The notes: generated by a model not told the origin, from the letters alone. DNA of 64,000 nucleotides from Chthoniobacteraceae bacterium (GCA_947476045.1 CANJNZ010000010.1:18374-82373); one strand, 5' to 3'; shown: positions 44,811-52,965, counted from the stretch's first letter. Numbers and translations: made by a program.

Positions 44811-45860
44811 TTATTTGCCTTCCTGCGCTTTTTCACCAGCGATGCTTTCGCGCATCGAAGTGTCGGCCTGAATGTTTCTCAAGCGCTGGTAGTCCATGAT
44901 GCCGAGGTTGCCGTTGCGAAATGCCTCGGCCATCGCCTGTGGCACCTGCGCCTCGGCTTCGACGACCTTTGCGCGCATCTCCTGCGTGCGTGCGCGCATC
45001 TCCTGCTCGGTGGCGACTGCTTGTGCGCGCTGTGCTTCTGCGCGGGCTTGCGCGGTGCGTTTGTCGGCCTCGGCTTGCTCGGCTTGCAGTTTTGCGCCGA
45101 TGTTTTCGCCCACGTCTACGTCGGCGATATCAATGGAAAGGATTTCAAACTGCGTGCCGCTGTCGAGGCCCTTGGCGAGCACGGTCTTGGAAATGCGGTC
45201 CGGATTTTCCAGCACGTCTTTGTAGCTGTCCGATGAACCGATGCTCGTCACGATACCTTCGCCGACGCGGGCGATGATCGTTTCTTCGGTCGCGCCGCCG
45301 ACGAAGCGATCCAGATTGGTGCGCACAGTCACGCGGGCTTTCACTTTCACGCCGATGCCGTCCTTTGCCACGGCATCAATCGTCGAGCGACCTGTCGCTG
45401 GGTTCGGGCAGTCAATCACCTTGGGATTGATGCTCGTTTTCACGGCTTCGAGCACCGTCTTGCCGGTGCCCTTTGTGGCGAGGTCAATGGCGCAGGCGCG
45501 GTTCCAATCGAGGTGAATGCCCGCTTTCGCCGCTGCGATGAGCGCAAGGATACAATGGTTCACATCACCGCCGGAGAGGTAGTGCGCTTCGATGGGATCG
45601 GTTTCGAGATTCAGACCGGCTTTCGTTGCTGTGATGCGTGCGTCCACGACCAGTGCAACGGGCACTCCACGAAGGCGCATGGCGATCATCGTGAGCATTC
45701 CCACCGGTGCGTCAGCGACCTTGGCGCGGACCCATATGCCGAGGAAATTGAACAAAATCACGGCGATGATAAGCGCGATGACTGCGATGACGATGAGGGT
45801 GACGGGACTCGTAAGCAGACTCATGAAATTAAAGTCGGCGAGGATTGGTGTGGTGCTCAT
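44811..45860 (-). CDS. floA: Flotillin-like protein FloA
   Basis: FloA organises functional membrane microdomains. The 349-aa protein has an N-terminal membrane hairpin ([20 protein letters not shown]), then the conserved stretches [61 protein letters not shown] and a C-terminal Ala/Glu-rich coiled coil ([19 protein letters not shown]). Length and motifs match YqfA/FloA of Firmicutes and PVC bacteria. The downstream small gene is coupled. Confidence 0.93.
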   Translation of the reverse strand: MSTTPILADFNFMSLLTSPVTLIVIAVIALIIAVILFNFLGIWVRAKVADAPVGMLTMIAMRLRGVPVALVVDARITATKAGLNLETDPIEAHYLSGGDVNHCILALIAAAKAGIHLDWNRACAIDLATKGTGKTVLEAVKTSINPKVIDCPNPATGRSTIDAVAKDGIGVKVKARVTVRTNLDRFVGGATEETIIARVGEGIVTSIGSSDSYKDVLENPDRISKTVLAKGLDSGTQFEILSIDIADVDVGENIGAKLQAEQAEADKRTAQARAEAQRAQAVATEQEMRARTQEMRAKVVEAEAQVPQAMAEAFRNGNLGIMDYQRLRNIQADTSMRESIAGEKAQEGK

Positions 45861-45909
45861 AGTTTTCTGTAGAGTCTAAAGGCTGTTTGTTCGCGGGGAA
45901 GGAGCAATT

Positions 45910-45929
45910 TGCTGCCGCATCCGGCAGCA
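45910..45929 (-). terminator. Hairpin downstream of the secreted-protein gene
   Basis: TGCTGCCG pairs with CGGCAGCA around a CATC loop. It lies 19 bases beyond the stop of the minus-strand secreted-protein gene and upstream of floA. The following minus-strand bases (AAATTGCTCC) have no long T-run, so termination is only likely, not certain. Confidence 0.45.
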
Positions 45930-45947
45930 GTCAGAAACCAAACAGGG

Positions 45948-46862
45948 CTAGTCCCTAGGGCGATAGTATTGCGTGCCGTTCGCATCGCGGTATTCGCGTG
46001 GCTGCGGCTTTGGTTGATAGCGAGGTGCTGGTGTCGGCTCCTGAGTTTCCTCATCCTCTTCGTCGGGCGAGCGGTAACGGGCGGCGCTGTCGCGATTGTC
46101 ACCGGTGACTTTGTTGTGAATCTTGTCGCCGAGTTGGTGAAAGCGCATGTTCATATGATTCCCGGCGCGCTCGAAGAAATTGCTAACTTTGTCGCCCGCG
46201 CGCTGGAATCCCTCGCTCGGGCTGCGTCCTGTGGACTGTGGGCGCGGATCATTCCAAGCCTTGGGCTTGATATTGTTTGGAGCCACGGGCACGGGGCGCT
46301 CCACACGCTCGGTGTTATTCGCGACTGGCGGTGTTGGCTGAGCTGTGCGTTCACCGCTCTTTTTCAGCCCATCGGTGGTGAGGAGGGTGCCGGAATCTGC
46401 TGCGATGGTGAGCGTGCCGATGTCACCGCTGCGGTCATCCACGAGGCGCACCTCCCACACTGGCGAACCGCCGTGCGTCCCGGCGCGAAGCGCGTAGTCC
46501 GCGTGGTCGTAGGCAAAGCCGCTCTTCTTCGCTTCCTTTTCGGCGACGGTGTGCGCGCCGTCGCTGTCGAGGTTGAGCTTGCCCATGTTCATCGTCGTGC
46601 CCGATGCGCGGCCGGCAGGTGTGCGCTCGCCGGCGATCTTGGTGCCTTGCACTTCAAACTCACGCACTCCACCTCGTGCATCCTTGTCCTGAGTGACGAT
46701 GAACCACGAGCGCGGCTGCGGTGCGCCGCCGGTGCCGCGCACCTCAGTGACGCGATCCAGAGTGGCTTCACCGCGCTGTTTTCCGAGCGCGCCGAGCGAG
46801 TCGTATGCGGTGGCGGCAAATGCGGGAGCCGCGAGGATGCAAAGGAGAAAGGCTGTCTTCAT
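45948..46862 (-). CDS. Secreted hypothetical protein, possibly PepSY-like
   Basis: The 304-aa product has a clear signal peptide (MKTAFLLCILAAPAFA). Residues about 60-165 contain GGSPVWEVRLVDDRSGDIGT, reminiscent of PepSY-type domains with the tryptophan and the glycine turn. The remainder is Pro/Arg/Asn-rich and probably disordered. Length and composition suggest an exported structural or binding protein; no enzymatic motif is visible. It lies upstream of floA on the same strand, separated by a hairpin. Confidence 0.5.
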   Translation of the reverse strand: MKTAFLLCILAAPAFAATAYDSLGALGKQRGEATLDRVTEVRGTGGAPQPRSWFIVTQDKDARGGVREFEVQGTKIAGERTPAGRASGTTMNMGKLNLDSDGAHTVAEKEAKKSGFAYDHADYALRAGTHGGSPVWEVRLVDDRSGDIGTLTIAADSGTLLTTDGLKKSGERTAQPTPPVANNTERVERPVPVAPNNIKPKAWNDPRPQSTGRSPSEGFQRAGDKVSNFFERAGNHMNMRFHQLGDKIHNKVTGDNRDSAARYRSPDEEDEETQEPTPAPRYQPKPQPREYRDANGTQYYRPRD

Positions 46863-46945
46863 GGGGCGTAGAGTGTTCTCTATTTAGAAAAATTTCCAGC
46901 GCCATTCGTGCTGCACTCTGGCACCCGGATTCAGGTGCCTCGCAT

Positions 46946-47215
46946 TTACACTTCTGTCTTTTGCTCGTTCTTCTCGCCACGGCTTTTGCGAATCTTTGAA
47001 AAATCAGGTTCACTCCAGCCACAATGTTTGCATCTCCATGGGATGAAATGTTGGCCCAGCACGAGCGCCGCCCAGCTGATCGCCCAAAGCCCGCAAGTTG
47101 CCACAGTGAGGATTGCGTGAGTTGAATGGCGAATCTCCATACGCACGAAACGTTGCGTATGTTTACAACTGGAACAGTAGACCCAGACTTTCTCAGGGTT
47201 CGACTCAGGGTTCAT
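46946..47215 (-). CDS. Small zinc-ribbon membrane protein
   Basis: The 89-aa protein has a CxxC pair near the N-terminus (CSSCKH) and a second CxxC pair near the C-terminus (CKHCGW), flanking a hydrophobic helix (ILTVATCGLWAISWAALVLG). This is the layout of small zinc-binding membrane-insert proteins (LITAF-like in appearance). No function is known. The ATG at 47215 is preferred over one five codons upstream. Confidence 0.55.
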   Translation of the reverse strand: MNPESNPEKVWVYCSSCKHTQRFVRMEIRHSTHAILTVATCGLWAISWAALVLGQHFIPWRCKHCGWSEPDFSKIRKSRGEKNEQKTEV

Positions 47216-47284
47216 TGAGGTTTGCCGCATTAAGCAGCGTCAATCGCTGCGATGCCAGATTTAAAAGATGACTCTATTTACAGC

Positions 47285-48214
47285 TTAGTGCTGCTTTTGT
47301 AAATACCACTCGTAGGTGGAGCGGATGCCTTCACGCAGCGCGATGGCGGGTTTCCAGCCGAGGGCGCGGAGGCGGGAGCTGTCCATGAGTTTGCGCGGGG
47401 TGCCGTCGGGCTTGGTCGTGTCGAAAGTGAGCGCGCCTTGGAAGCCGACGACTTCGCAGATTGTCTCGGCGAGTTCGCGGATGGTGACGTCGTCGCCGTA
47501 GCCGACGTTGATGAGCGCGGGGTCGTCGTAGTTTTCCAGCAGGAAGCGGCAGGCTGCGGCGAGGTCGTCGGCGTGGAGGAATTCCCTTCGTGGCGTGCCG
47601 GTGCCCCACACGACTACTTCGTGGTAGCCGCGCATTTTTGCCTCGTGAATTTTGCGCAGCAGCGCGGGGAGAACGTGCGAATTGGCGAGGTCGAAATTGT
47701 CACCGGGGCCGTAAAGATTTGTCGGCATCGCGGAAATGAACCGCTTTCCATACTGCCGCGAATACGACTGGCAGAGTTTGATGCCGGCGATCTTCGCGAT
47801 GGCATACGCATCGTTCGTCGGCTCCAGCGGGCCGGTGAGCAGGGCGTCCTCGGTGATTGGTTGATGCGCGTGCTTTGGGTAAATGCACGAGCTGCCGAGG
47901 AAGAGCAGTTTCTCCACGCCAAACTCCGCCGCCGCTTCGATGACGTTGTTTTGGATTTGGAGATTCCACAGCAGGAACTCCACGGGGAAATCGTTGTTCG
48001 CCTTGATGCCGCCGACTTTCGCCGCAGCGACTGCCACGACTTGCGGGCGCTCTTTTTCAAAGAACGCACGCACCGTGTCGCGCTCGCGCAAGTTCAGCTC
48101 GGCGCTGGTGCGCGTGACGATGTTGGCGTAGCCTGCGCGCTGGAGTTCGCGGTGGATGGCGCTGCCGGCGAGGCCGCGATGGCCGGCGATGTAAATGCGG
48201 TCGGTCTTTTGCAT
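47285..48214 (-). CDS. fcl: GDP-L-fucose synthase
   Basis: The 309-aa SDR enzyme epimerises and reduces GDP-4-keto-6-deoxymannose to GDP-L-fucose for surface polysaccharide. It shows the NADP-binding motif [13 protein letters not shown], the Ser in [12 protein letters not shown] and [10 protein letters not shown] (catalytic Tyr and Lys), and NLYGPGDNF. The ATG at 48214 gives [11 protein letters not shown]; upstream codons look non-coding. A GDP-mannose dehydratase (gmd) partner is not in the window. Confidence 0.92.
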   Translation of the reverse strand: MQKTDRIYIAGHRGLAGSAIHRELQRAGYANIVTRTSAELNLRERDTVRAFFEKERPQVVAVAAAKVGGIKANNDFPVEFLLWNLQIQNNVIEAAAEFGVEKLLFLGSSCIYPKHAHQPITEDALLTGPLEPTNDAYAIAKIAGIKLCQSYSRQYGKRFISAMPTNLYGPGDNFDLANSHVLPALLRKIHEAKMRGYHEVVVWGTGTPRREFLHADDLAAACRFLLENYDDPALINVGYGDDVTIRELAETICEVVGFQGALTFDTTKPDGTPRKLMDSSRLRALGWKPAIALREGIRSTYEWYLQKQH

Positions 48215-48352
48215 GGTCGTGGATAGATGGAGCGCAAAGACACGCAAAAGGCGAATGTAGAATGTGCGGGCTTTGCGTTTGCTGTGGAAAGCGGCGACTG
48301 AGGGCTGCGCTTGCCCCAGTTTGGAGGACTATCGAGCGGGGGGTAATTGCAT

Positions 48353-48649
48353 TTACTCCGTAAAAAACTCGGTGCCGATGTCACGCGCACCGTGAAGAAT
48401 TCGGGCGATTTCCACGCCGTCAGTGATGACGCGATAGAAGATGAGATAGTTGCCTGTCGGTATAAATCGGATGCCGGGAGCGATTGAATCCACGGCTTTT
48501 CCCATCAACGGCTGGAGTGAAATCTTTTGGATGAGTTGATCGAATCGCTCCAAAAGCTGATCGGCGGCAGAGATGTTGTCTTCCGCGATGTAAGCCCAAA
48601 CCTCAATGGCGTCCGATTGAGCCGCAGGGGAACGGATGATCCGCGCCAT
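48353..48649 (-). CDS. ParE/RelE-type toxin
   Basis: The 98-aa product shows the RelE/ParE fold pattern: SPAAQSDAIEVWAYIAED, SLQPLMGKAVDSIAPGIRF, then GNYLIFYRV and EIARILHGARD. Toxins of this type poison DNA gyrase (ParE) or cut mRNA (RelE); the GNYLIFYRV/RILHGARD pattern is more ParE-like. Its ATG is one base after the antitoxin stop. The pair marks the left edge of the accessory region. Confidence 0.85.
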   Translation of the reverse strand: MARIIRSPAAQSDAIEVWAYIAEDNISAADQLLERFDQLIQKISLQPLMGKAVDSIAPGIRFIPTGNYLIFYRVITDGVEIARILHGARDIGTEFFTE

Positions 48650-48650
48650 G

Positions 48651-48932
48651 CTATTTATCGACCGCTTTGCGAGACGCGAGCAAGGCACGACCCTTCGCCT
48701 TGATGCCTTCCAAGTTCCATTCGGCACCTTCGCCCCGGTCAAGTTCCTCAACGCCCACCATGACCTTTGCGCGGAGGTCTGCGAAACGCGCCTTGCGCAT
48801 TTCCTCGCGGCTACGGAGTTCGGCAATCGCATCAGAAACCGCTTCGCTTTCAGAAACGTAACGTCCGCTTTTTAGCGCGGATTCAATGAAGCGCCGATCT
48901 TCATCGCGGAGGGTGACGGTGAGTGTGGACAT
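48651..48932 (-). CDS. ParD-like ribbon-helix-helix antitoxin
   Basis: The 93-aa protein begins with a short beta-strand and RHH DNA-binding domain (STLTVTLRDEDRRFIESAL, SGRYVSESEAVSDAIAELR) typical of CopG/ParD antitoxins. A basic/acidic C-terminal tail would bind and neutralise the toxin. Expression of the pair is probably autoregulated through the upstream region; no operator was identified with confidence. Confidence 0.85.
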   Translation of the reverse strand: MSTLTVTLRDEDRRFIESALKSGRYVSESEAVSDAIAELRSREEMRKARFADLRAKVMVGVEELDRGEGAEWNLEGIKAKGRALLASRKAVDK

Positions 48933-49018
48933 GGTTTGTATCTAAGCAGACTCGCCGTCCGCCGCAAGCATTCCGATCCTCGGAACATGGGGACGTTATC
49001 CACTACTACCGAAGCTTT

Positions 49019-49221
49019 CCGCACCCCACATTTCCGCAGAGGAACTAGGGACAGATAATACGCATCATACGCTCTCTGGGAATGCGCTCGACTTTCGCGG
49101 CTGAGTCGGGGAGATTTACGGGCAGAAAGCGATGAGCATTTTCCACCCACGATTGACGAGCGAGCAACAGAGCGGACTTCCCCGTCCTATGGCCTCCGCG
49201 CACGCTAAGCAGCCACTCACA
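49019..49221 (-). repeat. Remnant of a dispersed element with a P-loop-like open frame
   Basis: On the minus strand a frame is open from 49221 to a TAG at 49045 and reads GGHRTGKSALLLARQ (a Walker A-like motif), then VENAHRFLPVNLPDS and IPRERMMRIICP. It lies antisense to the start of the truncated nuclease. The motif CCGCACCCCACATTTCCGCA at 49019-49038 recurs with two changes at 31997-32016 upstream of fumC. It may be the degraded end of a mobile element. I do not recognise a complete gene. Confidence 0.35.
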
Positions 49222-49617
49222 TCACGCCTCAGAAAGACCCCCACTGCCCATGCAAATGCAAATAATCGGGCTATTCCTTACTCCACCCCGCTCGGCATCA
49301 CGCGGGAGCAGGCTACCACGATTGCGCACGAAGCCGCTGCCTTCACCGCAAAACAACTCGCCAAACCATTCACGGTCTGGACTCGCTGGCGTTCAGCCTT
49401 GGGGCGTTCTGCCCTTGGACGCAACTATTGCATCATCATCACAGCCGAGGGGCACGACTTAAACGAATTGCTGATCGAGAATGGCCTTGCACGCATCTAC
49501 GGCACTCGCACGGCGCTCTATGATGGAAGGGACTCGCGGGCGTATCTGGCAAAACTGGCAGAGTTGGAGGCGAAGGCGAAACAACTCCAGCGCGGGGCTT
49601 GGCGGTTTGGGGAGTAG
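49132..49617 (+). pseudogene. 5'-truncated nuclease-like (SNase-type) protein
   Basis: From about residue 47 the product resembles a thermonuclease-like family common in this phylum: ITREQATTIAHEAAAFTA, QLAKPFTVWTRWRSALGRSA, NYCIIITAEGHDLNELLI, NGLARIYGTRT. The expected N-terminal half with the catalytic beta-barrel residues is absent. The first 45 residues derive from the element-like sequence that runs on the opposite strand. The gene therefore appears to be a fragment fused to unrelated DNA. An 81-bp repeat follows its stop. Confidence 0.6.
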
Positions 49618-49661
49618 CGAATCTTTCCTCTCGACAGAAAACTCCCGCTCCATTTCCCTCT

Positions 49662-49742
49662 GCATCCGCAAACGCCACCTCCATGATGCCAACATTCATC
49701 CACCAACAACCCCTGCACGTTTGCGGGATGGAAGGATTTTAG
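49662..49742. repeat. 81-bp direct repeat, copy 1
   Basis: This copy matches 50216-50296 over 81 bases with one mismatch (position 49738). It begins GCATCCGCAAACG and ends CGTTTGCGGGATGG plus GATTTTAG, so its ends are inverted repeats (CATCCGCAAACG with CGTTTGCGG(G)ATG) around a 46-base centre. It lies directly after the truncated nuclease. Confidence 0.9.
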
Positions 49743-49774
49743 GCGATTACTAGCGTCCCCGAAAACTCAGAACC

Positions 49775-50119
49775 ATGAACATGCCAAATTCGTTTCGCCT
49801 TCTCATCGCTGCTCTCTGCCTTGCTGGGCTTGTATCATGCGACAGCCAGCCTCCGCTCCCAATCAAAGTCAAACAGCGCAACGCCGTTTTGGCGGGCGGC
49901 AAGGTCGCCATTTTCTCGAACACATCAATGAAGACTCTCTCAGTTGCCGTCCGCTTCAAGAACCCAACCTTCGGCGAACGCAAAGGCTTCAATCTTGTGT
50001 TTAGTCCCGGCGAGACCAAGGAAATTGGAGGATTCGAGGGTTGGACCGTAGTTCCCGGCGATACCGTCTATATCCGCTCCGACGGATTTACCGATGCCGG
50101 CTACACGTTCGTCGATTGA
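49775..50119 (+). CDS. Small lipoprotein
   Basis: The 114-aa product has a lipoprotein signal with lipobox (LLIAALCLAGLVSC), so Cys22 would be lipidated. The mature part (KVAIFSNTSMKTLSVAVRF, FSPGETKEIGGFEGW) looks like a small all-beta domain. It was not recognised. Its gene lies between the two copies of the 81-bp repeat and is read in the same direction as the phosphatase-like gene. Confidence 0.55.
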   Translation: MNMPNSFRLLIAALCLAGLVSCDSQPPLPIKVKQRNAVLAGGKVAIFSNTSMKTLSVAVRFKNPTFGERKGFNLVFSPGETKEIGGFEGWTVVPGDTVYIRSDGFTDAGYTFVD

Positions 50120-50159
50120 ACCGTTATACGCTCATGCCTTCTACCCCACCAGTAGGAGG

Positions 50160-50204
50160 GCGGAGGGACAGGGCGAAGGGACAGACAGGGCGAAGGGACA
50201 GACA
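50160..50204. repeat. GGGACAG(ACA)GGGCGAA tandem repeat
   Basis: About three imperfect copies of a unit built on AGGGACAGACAGGGCGA run from 50160 to 50204. They are followed by CAGATTATTTGCA. The same GGGACAG...CAGATTATTTGCA tail appears at 50736-50757. These tails recall sequences associated with REP-type (Y1/RAYT) elements, but no transposase gene is visible. Confidence 0.7.
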
Positions 50205-50215
50205 GATTATTTGCA

Positions 50216-50296
50216 GCATCCGCAAACGCCACCTCCATGATGCCAACATTCATCCACCAACAACCCCTGCACGTTTGCGGGATGGAAGGATGTTAG
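50216..50296. repeat. 81-bp direct repeat, copy 2
   Basis: Second copy of the 81-bp repeat at 49662-49742. It ends GATGTTAGACG, where GTTAGAC satisfies the GTTRRRY core of integron attC sites; copy 1 has TTTAGGC at the same place. It lies after the lipoprotein gene and 19 bases before the GTG start of the phosphatase-like gene. Confidence 0.9.
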
Positions 50297-50315
50297 ACGT
50301 TGCTACCCGTCTCCC

Positions 50316-50681
50316 GTGAACGAAGCCGCACCAATCCAGAAATTGCTGTTCGTGTGCAGCCAGAACAAGCTTCGCAGCCTCACCGCCGAAAAGCTGTTTG
50401 AGGGCTTCCCGCCGTATCAGGTCCGCTCGGTAGGCACGCAGCCAGACGCACGCATCGTTATCACGGAGGGGCACATTGGCTGGGCCGACCTAATCTTCGT
50501 GATGGAGAAGTCCCACTTGAATCGCATCCGTCGGAAATTCCCAGAGGCCCTCCAAGGCAAGCGTGTCATTACGCTTTTCATCCCGGACGACTACGATTTC
50601 ATGCAGCCCGAACTGCTCGACGAACTACGAGGCAAACTTGGTCCTTATGTCATGCTCCCCGACGAAGCCCGCAACGTCTAA
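50316..50681 (+). CDS. Low-molecular-weight protein-tyrosine-phosphatase-like protein
   Basis: The 121-aa protein has LLFVCSQNKLRSLTAEKLFE, which contains the CxxxxxR active-site loop (Cys-Ser-Gln-Asn-Lys-Leu-Arg) of low-molecular-weight phosphatases. ADLIFVMEKSHLNRI follows, and IPDDYDFM near residue 90 may supply the general-acid Asp. It is short for the family (usually 150 aa). It starts at a GTG just after repeat copy 2 and may have come with it. Confidence 0.7.
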   Translation: MNEAAPIQKLLFVCSQNKLRSLTAEKLFEGFPPYQVRSVGTQPDARIVITEGHIGWADLIFVMEKSHLNRIRRKFPEALQGKRVITLFIPDDYDFMQPELLDELRGKLGPYVMLPDEARNV

Positions 50682-50686
50682 ACTTT

Positions 50687-50760
50687 TCTGAAGGCATCCG
50701 GGCGAAGCCCCGGGGACAGCGCCAAGAGCGCCAAGGGACAGCCAGATTATTTGCACCTAC
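50687..50760. repeat. REP-like segment truncating a rhodanese gene
   Basis: This stretch contains a CCGGG-CCCGG hairpin (GGCATCCGGGCGAAGCCCCG), a direct repeat of AGCGCCAAG and the GGGACAGCCAGATTATTTGCA tail. It matches the tail of the tandem array at 50195-50214. The coding similarity of the minus-strand rhodanese gene stops at its edge. Confidence 0.6.
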
Positions 50761-50931
50761 CACACGGGCAAACGCACTGGCAAATTCCTTGCGGGGCAAA
50801 CTGACCGCGTGCGGGATGTGTCCACCGGCGAAAAAGAGCGACGACCGGGCATCAATGAAACGGATGCTTTCCGCTGGTGCGTCGCGCAGTTCCTGCAAGG
50901 AGATGGATGGGGGCTGGGCGGCTTTCGTCAT
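50757..50931 (-). pseudogene. Truncated rhodanese-domain gene
   Basis: From an ATG at 50931 the minus strand encodes ISLQELRDAPAESIRFIDAR and GGHIPHAVSLPRKEF, the N-terminal half of a rhodanese domain. The sequence then runs into the REP-like segment and loses similarity. The active-site Cys loop is missing, so the gene cannot encode a working sulfurtransferase. The start lies beside the dispersed GACGAATGTCGGATGAC-type repeat. Confidence 0.65.
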
Positions 50932-50967
50932 TGATTCGTCATCCGACATCCGGCATTCGTCATCCCC

Positions 50968-51825
50968 ATGCGCCTCCCTGTGCTCAAAACTTACAAGCTT
51001 CACATCGGCGGAAAATTTCCTCGCGGCGAAAGCGGTCGCGTCGTCGCCGCCAAATCTCCCGACGGCGAACATCTCGCCAATTACTGCGTCGCCTCGCGCA
51101 AAGACTTCCGCGATGCCGTGGTCGCCGCGCGCAAGGCGCAGCCGGGTTGGGCGAAAGCCTCCGCGTATCTTCGCGGGCAAATCCTCTACCGCGCCGCCGA
51201 GATGTTGCAGCAGCGCGCCGGGGAACTGGCCGGTGAGCTTTCGCGCAGCGGCGCGAAAAAAACTGCGCGCGCCGAAGTGGACGCGTCCATTGACCGTCTC
51301 GTCCACTACGCGGGCTGGACGGACAAATACTCGCAGCTCTTCAGCAGCGTGAACCCCGTCGCCACGCCGCATTTTAATTTCACCTTTCCCGAGCCAACCG
51401 GCGTCGTCGTGCTCGTCTGCCCCGATGCTCCCGCGCTGCTCGGCCTCGTCACGCTCGCCGCTGCCGCGATTCTCAGCGGCAACACCTGCATCGCCCTCGC
51501 CAGCGAACGCGCGCCGCTCCCCGCGCTCACCTTCGGCGAAATCGTCGCCACCAGCGATCTGCCCGGCGGCGTCGTGAACATCCTCACCGGCACCCGCGCC
51601 GAACTCGCTCCGCACTTCGCCACGCACATGGACGTGAACGCCATCGTGGACGCCGGTGATCCCGCCACCGCCACCATTTTGAAATCCGGCAGCGCCACGA
51701 ATCTCAAACGCTACGCCCGCCGCGCACTCACGGAAAAAGAATGGTTCACCGCGAAAGCCGAGGACCCTTACTGGATACTCGACACCGTCGAAATGAAGAC
51801 GGCGTGGCATCCCGTAGGCGTGTAA
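50968..51825 (+). CDS. Short aldehyde-dehydrogenase-family protein lacking the catalytic Cys
   Basis: The 285-aa protein matches the N-terminal, NAD-binding part of aldehyde dehydrogenases (LHIGGKFPRGESGR, EPTGVVVLVCPDAPALLGLV, LPGGVVNILTGTRAELA). It ends without the catalytic domain; neither the general-base Glu nor the nucleophilic Cys motif is present. Similar short partners occur beside full-length aldehyde dehydrogenases in deoxyribose-catabolism loci of other phyla. It lies four to twelve bases before deoB, so a structural or regulatory role in nucleoside breakdown is inferred. Confidence 0.65.
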   Translation: MRLPVLKTYKLHIGGKFPRGESGRVVAAKSPDGEHLANYCVASRKDFRDAVVAARKAQPGWAKASAYLRGQILYRAAEMLQQRAGELAGELSRSGAKKTARAEVDASIDRLVHYAGWTDKYSQLFSSVNPVATPHFNFTFPEPTGVVVLVCPDAPALLGLVTLAAAAILSGNTCIALASERAPLPALTFGEIVATSDLPGGVVNILTGTRAELAPHFATHMDVNAIVDAGDPATATILKSGSATNLKRYARRALTEKEWFTAKAEDPYWILDTVEMKTAWHPVGV

Positions 51826-51837
51826 AATTTGGACGCC

Positions 51838-52965
51838 ATGCGCGCCCTTCTCATTGTCCTTGATTCCGTCGGCTGCGGCCATGCGCCGGATGCCGCCGCG
51901 TTTGGCGACGAAGGTGCGGACACCCTCGGCCACATCTACGCAAACACTCCCGGTTTCACTTTACCCACCCTCGAACGCCTCGGCCTCGCCGCCATCCGGG
52001 GCTTCTCCTCCGCCACTCCACCCGCCGCGAGTTGGGGGCGGATGCGCGAGCGCAGCGTGGGAAAAGACACCACCACCGGCCATTGGGAAATCGCCGGGGC
52101 GATCCTCCCCGAGCCGTTTCCCGTATTCGCACGCTTTCCCGATGTGCTCGTCCACGCCATCGAGCGCGAGGGCGGCGTCACCTTCATCGGCAACTTCCCC
52201 CGCAGCGGCACCGCCGTGCTCGATGAACTCGGCCCCGCACACCTCCGCACCGGCCATCCCATTCTCTACACCAGCGCCGACAGCGTCCTGCAAATCGCCG
52301 CGCACGAAAGCATCTTCCCCCGCGACAAACTCCACGCCCTCTGCGCCATCGCCCGTCGTCATTGCGATGCATACCGCATCGGTCGCGTCATCGCTCGTCC
52401 GTTTGAGGGCACGCCCGGCAATTTCCGACGCACCAGCGGACGGCACGACTACGCCATGCAGCCCCCGCGCACCATCCTCAACGCCCTCGCCGACGCCGGA
52501 CACACCGTTCACGGCATCGGCAAAATCAGCGACATCTTCGCCAGCAGCGGCATCACCGCCAGCACCCCCACCGCCTCCAACGCCGAAGGCATGACCGCCA
52601 TCGAGCAGCTCTGGCCCGCCTTTCACGGCATCCTCTTCGCCAACCTCGTGGATTTCGACATGCTCTTCGGCCACCGCCGCGACGTTCCCGGCTACGCCCG
52701 CTCCCTTCGCGAATTCGACGACTGGCTCGCCGCTTTCCTGAAAAAGACTGCGCCCACCGACCTCATCATCCTCACCGCCGACCACGGCAATGATCCCACA
52801 TGGCGCGGCACCGACCACACCCGCGAACAAGTCCCCCTCATCGTCCAACACGGCGGAAAAGCGCACCCCCTCGGCACGCGCGAAACCTTCGGCGACATCG
52901 CCGCCACCCTCGCAGAAGCCTTCAAACTCCCCGCATGGCCCGTCGGCAACAGCTTCCTCCCATAG
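51838..52965 (+). CDS. deoB: Phosphopentomutase
   Basis: DeoB interconverts (deoxy)ribose-1-phosphate and (deoxy)ribose-5-phosphate during nucleoside breakdown. The 375-aa protein has the alkaline-phosphatase-superfamily metal motifs VLDSVGCGHAPDA, ADTLGHI, GKDTTTGHWEIAG, NLVDFDMLFGHRRD and LTADHGNDPTW. The ATG at 51838 gives MRALLIVLDSVG and is preferred to one three codons upstream. With deoA at 53894 it forms a nucleoside salvage set, separated by an outer-membrane protein gene. Confidence 0.93.
   Translation: MRALLIVLDSVGCGHAPDAAAFGDEGADTLGHIYANTPGFTLPTLERLGLAAIRGFSSATPPAASWGRMRERSVGKDTTTGHWEIAGAILPEPFPVFARFPDVLVHAIEREGGVTFIGNFPRSGTAVLDELGPAHLRTGHPILYTSADSVLQIAAHESIFPRDKLHALCAIARRHCDAYRIGRVIARPFEGTPGNFRRTSGRHDYAMQPPRTILNALADAGHTVHGIGKISDIFASSGITASTPTASNAEGMTAIEQLWPAFHGILFANLVDFDMLFGHRRDVPGYARSLREFDDWLAAFLKKTAPTDLIILTADHGNDPTWRGTDHTREQVPLIVQHGGKAHPLGTRETFGDIAATLAEAFKLPAWPVGNSFLP

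Noticed and set aside
49775..50681. A bona fide integron
   Set aside because: Only one core-like GTTRRRY site and no matching left box or integrase; kept as a hypothesis only.
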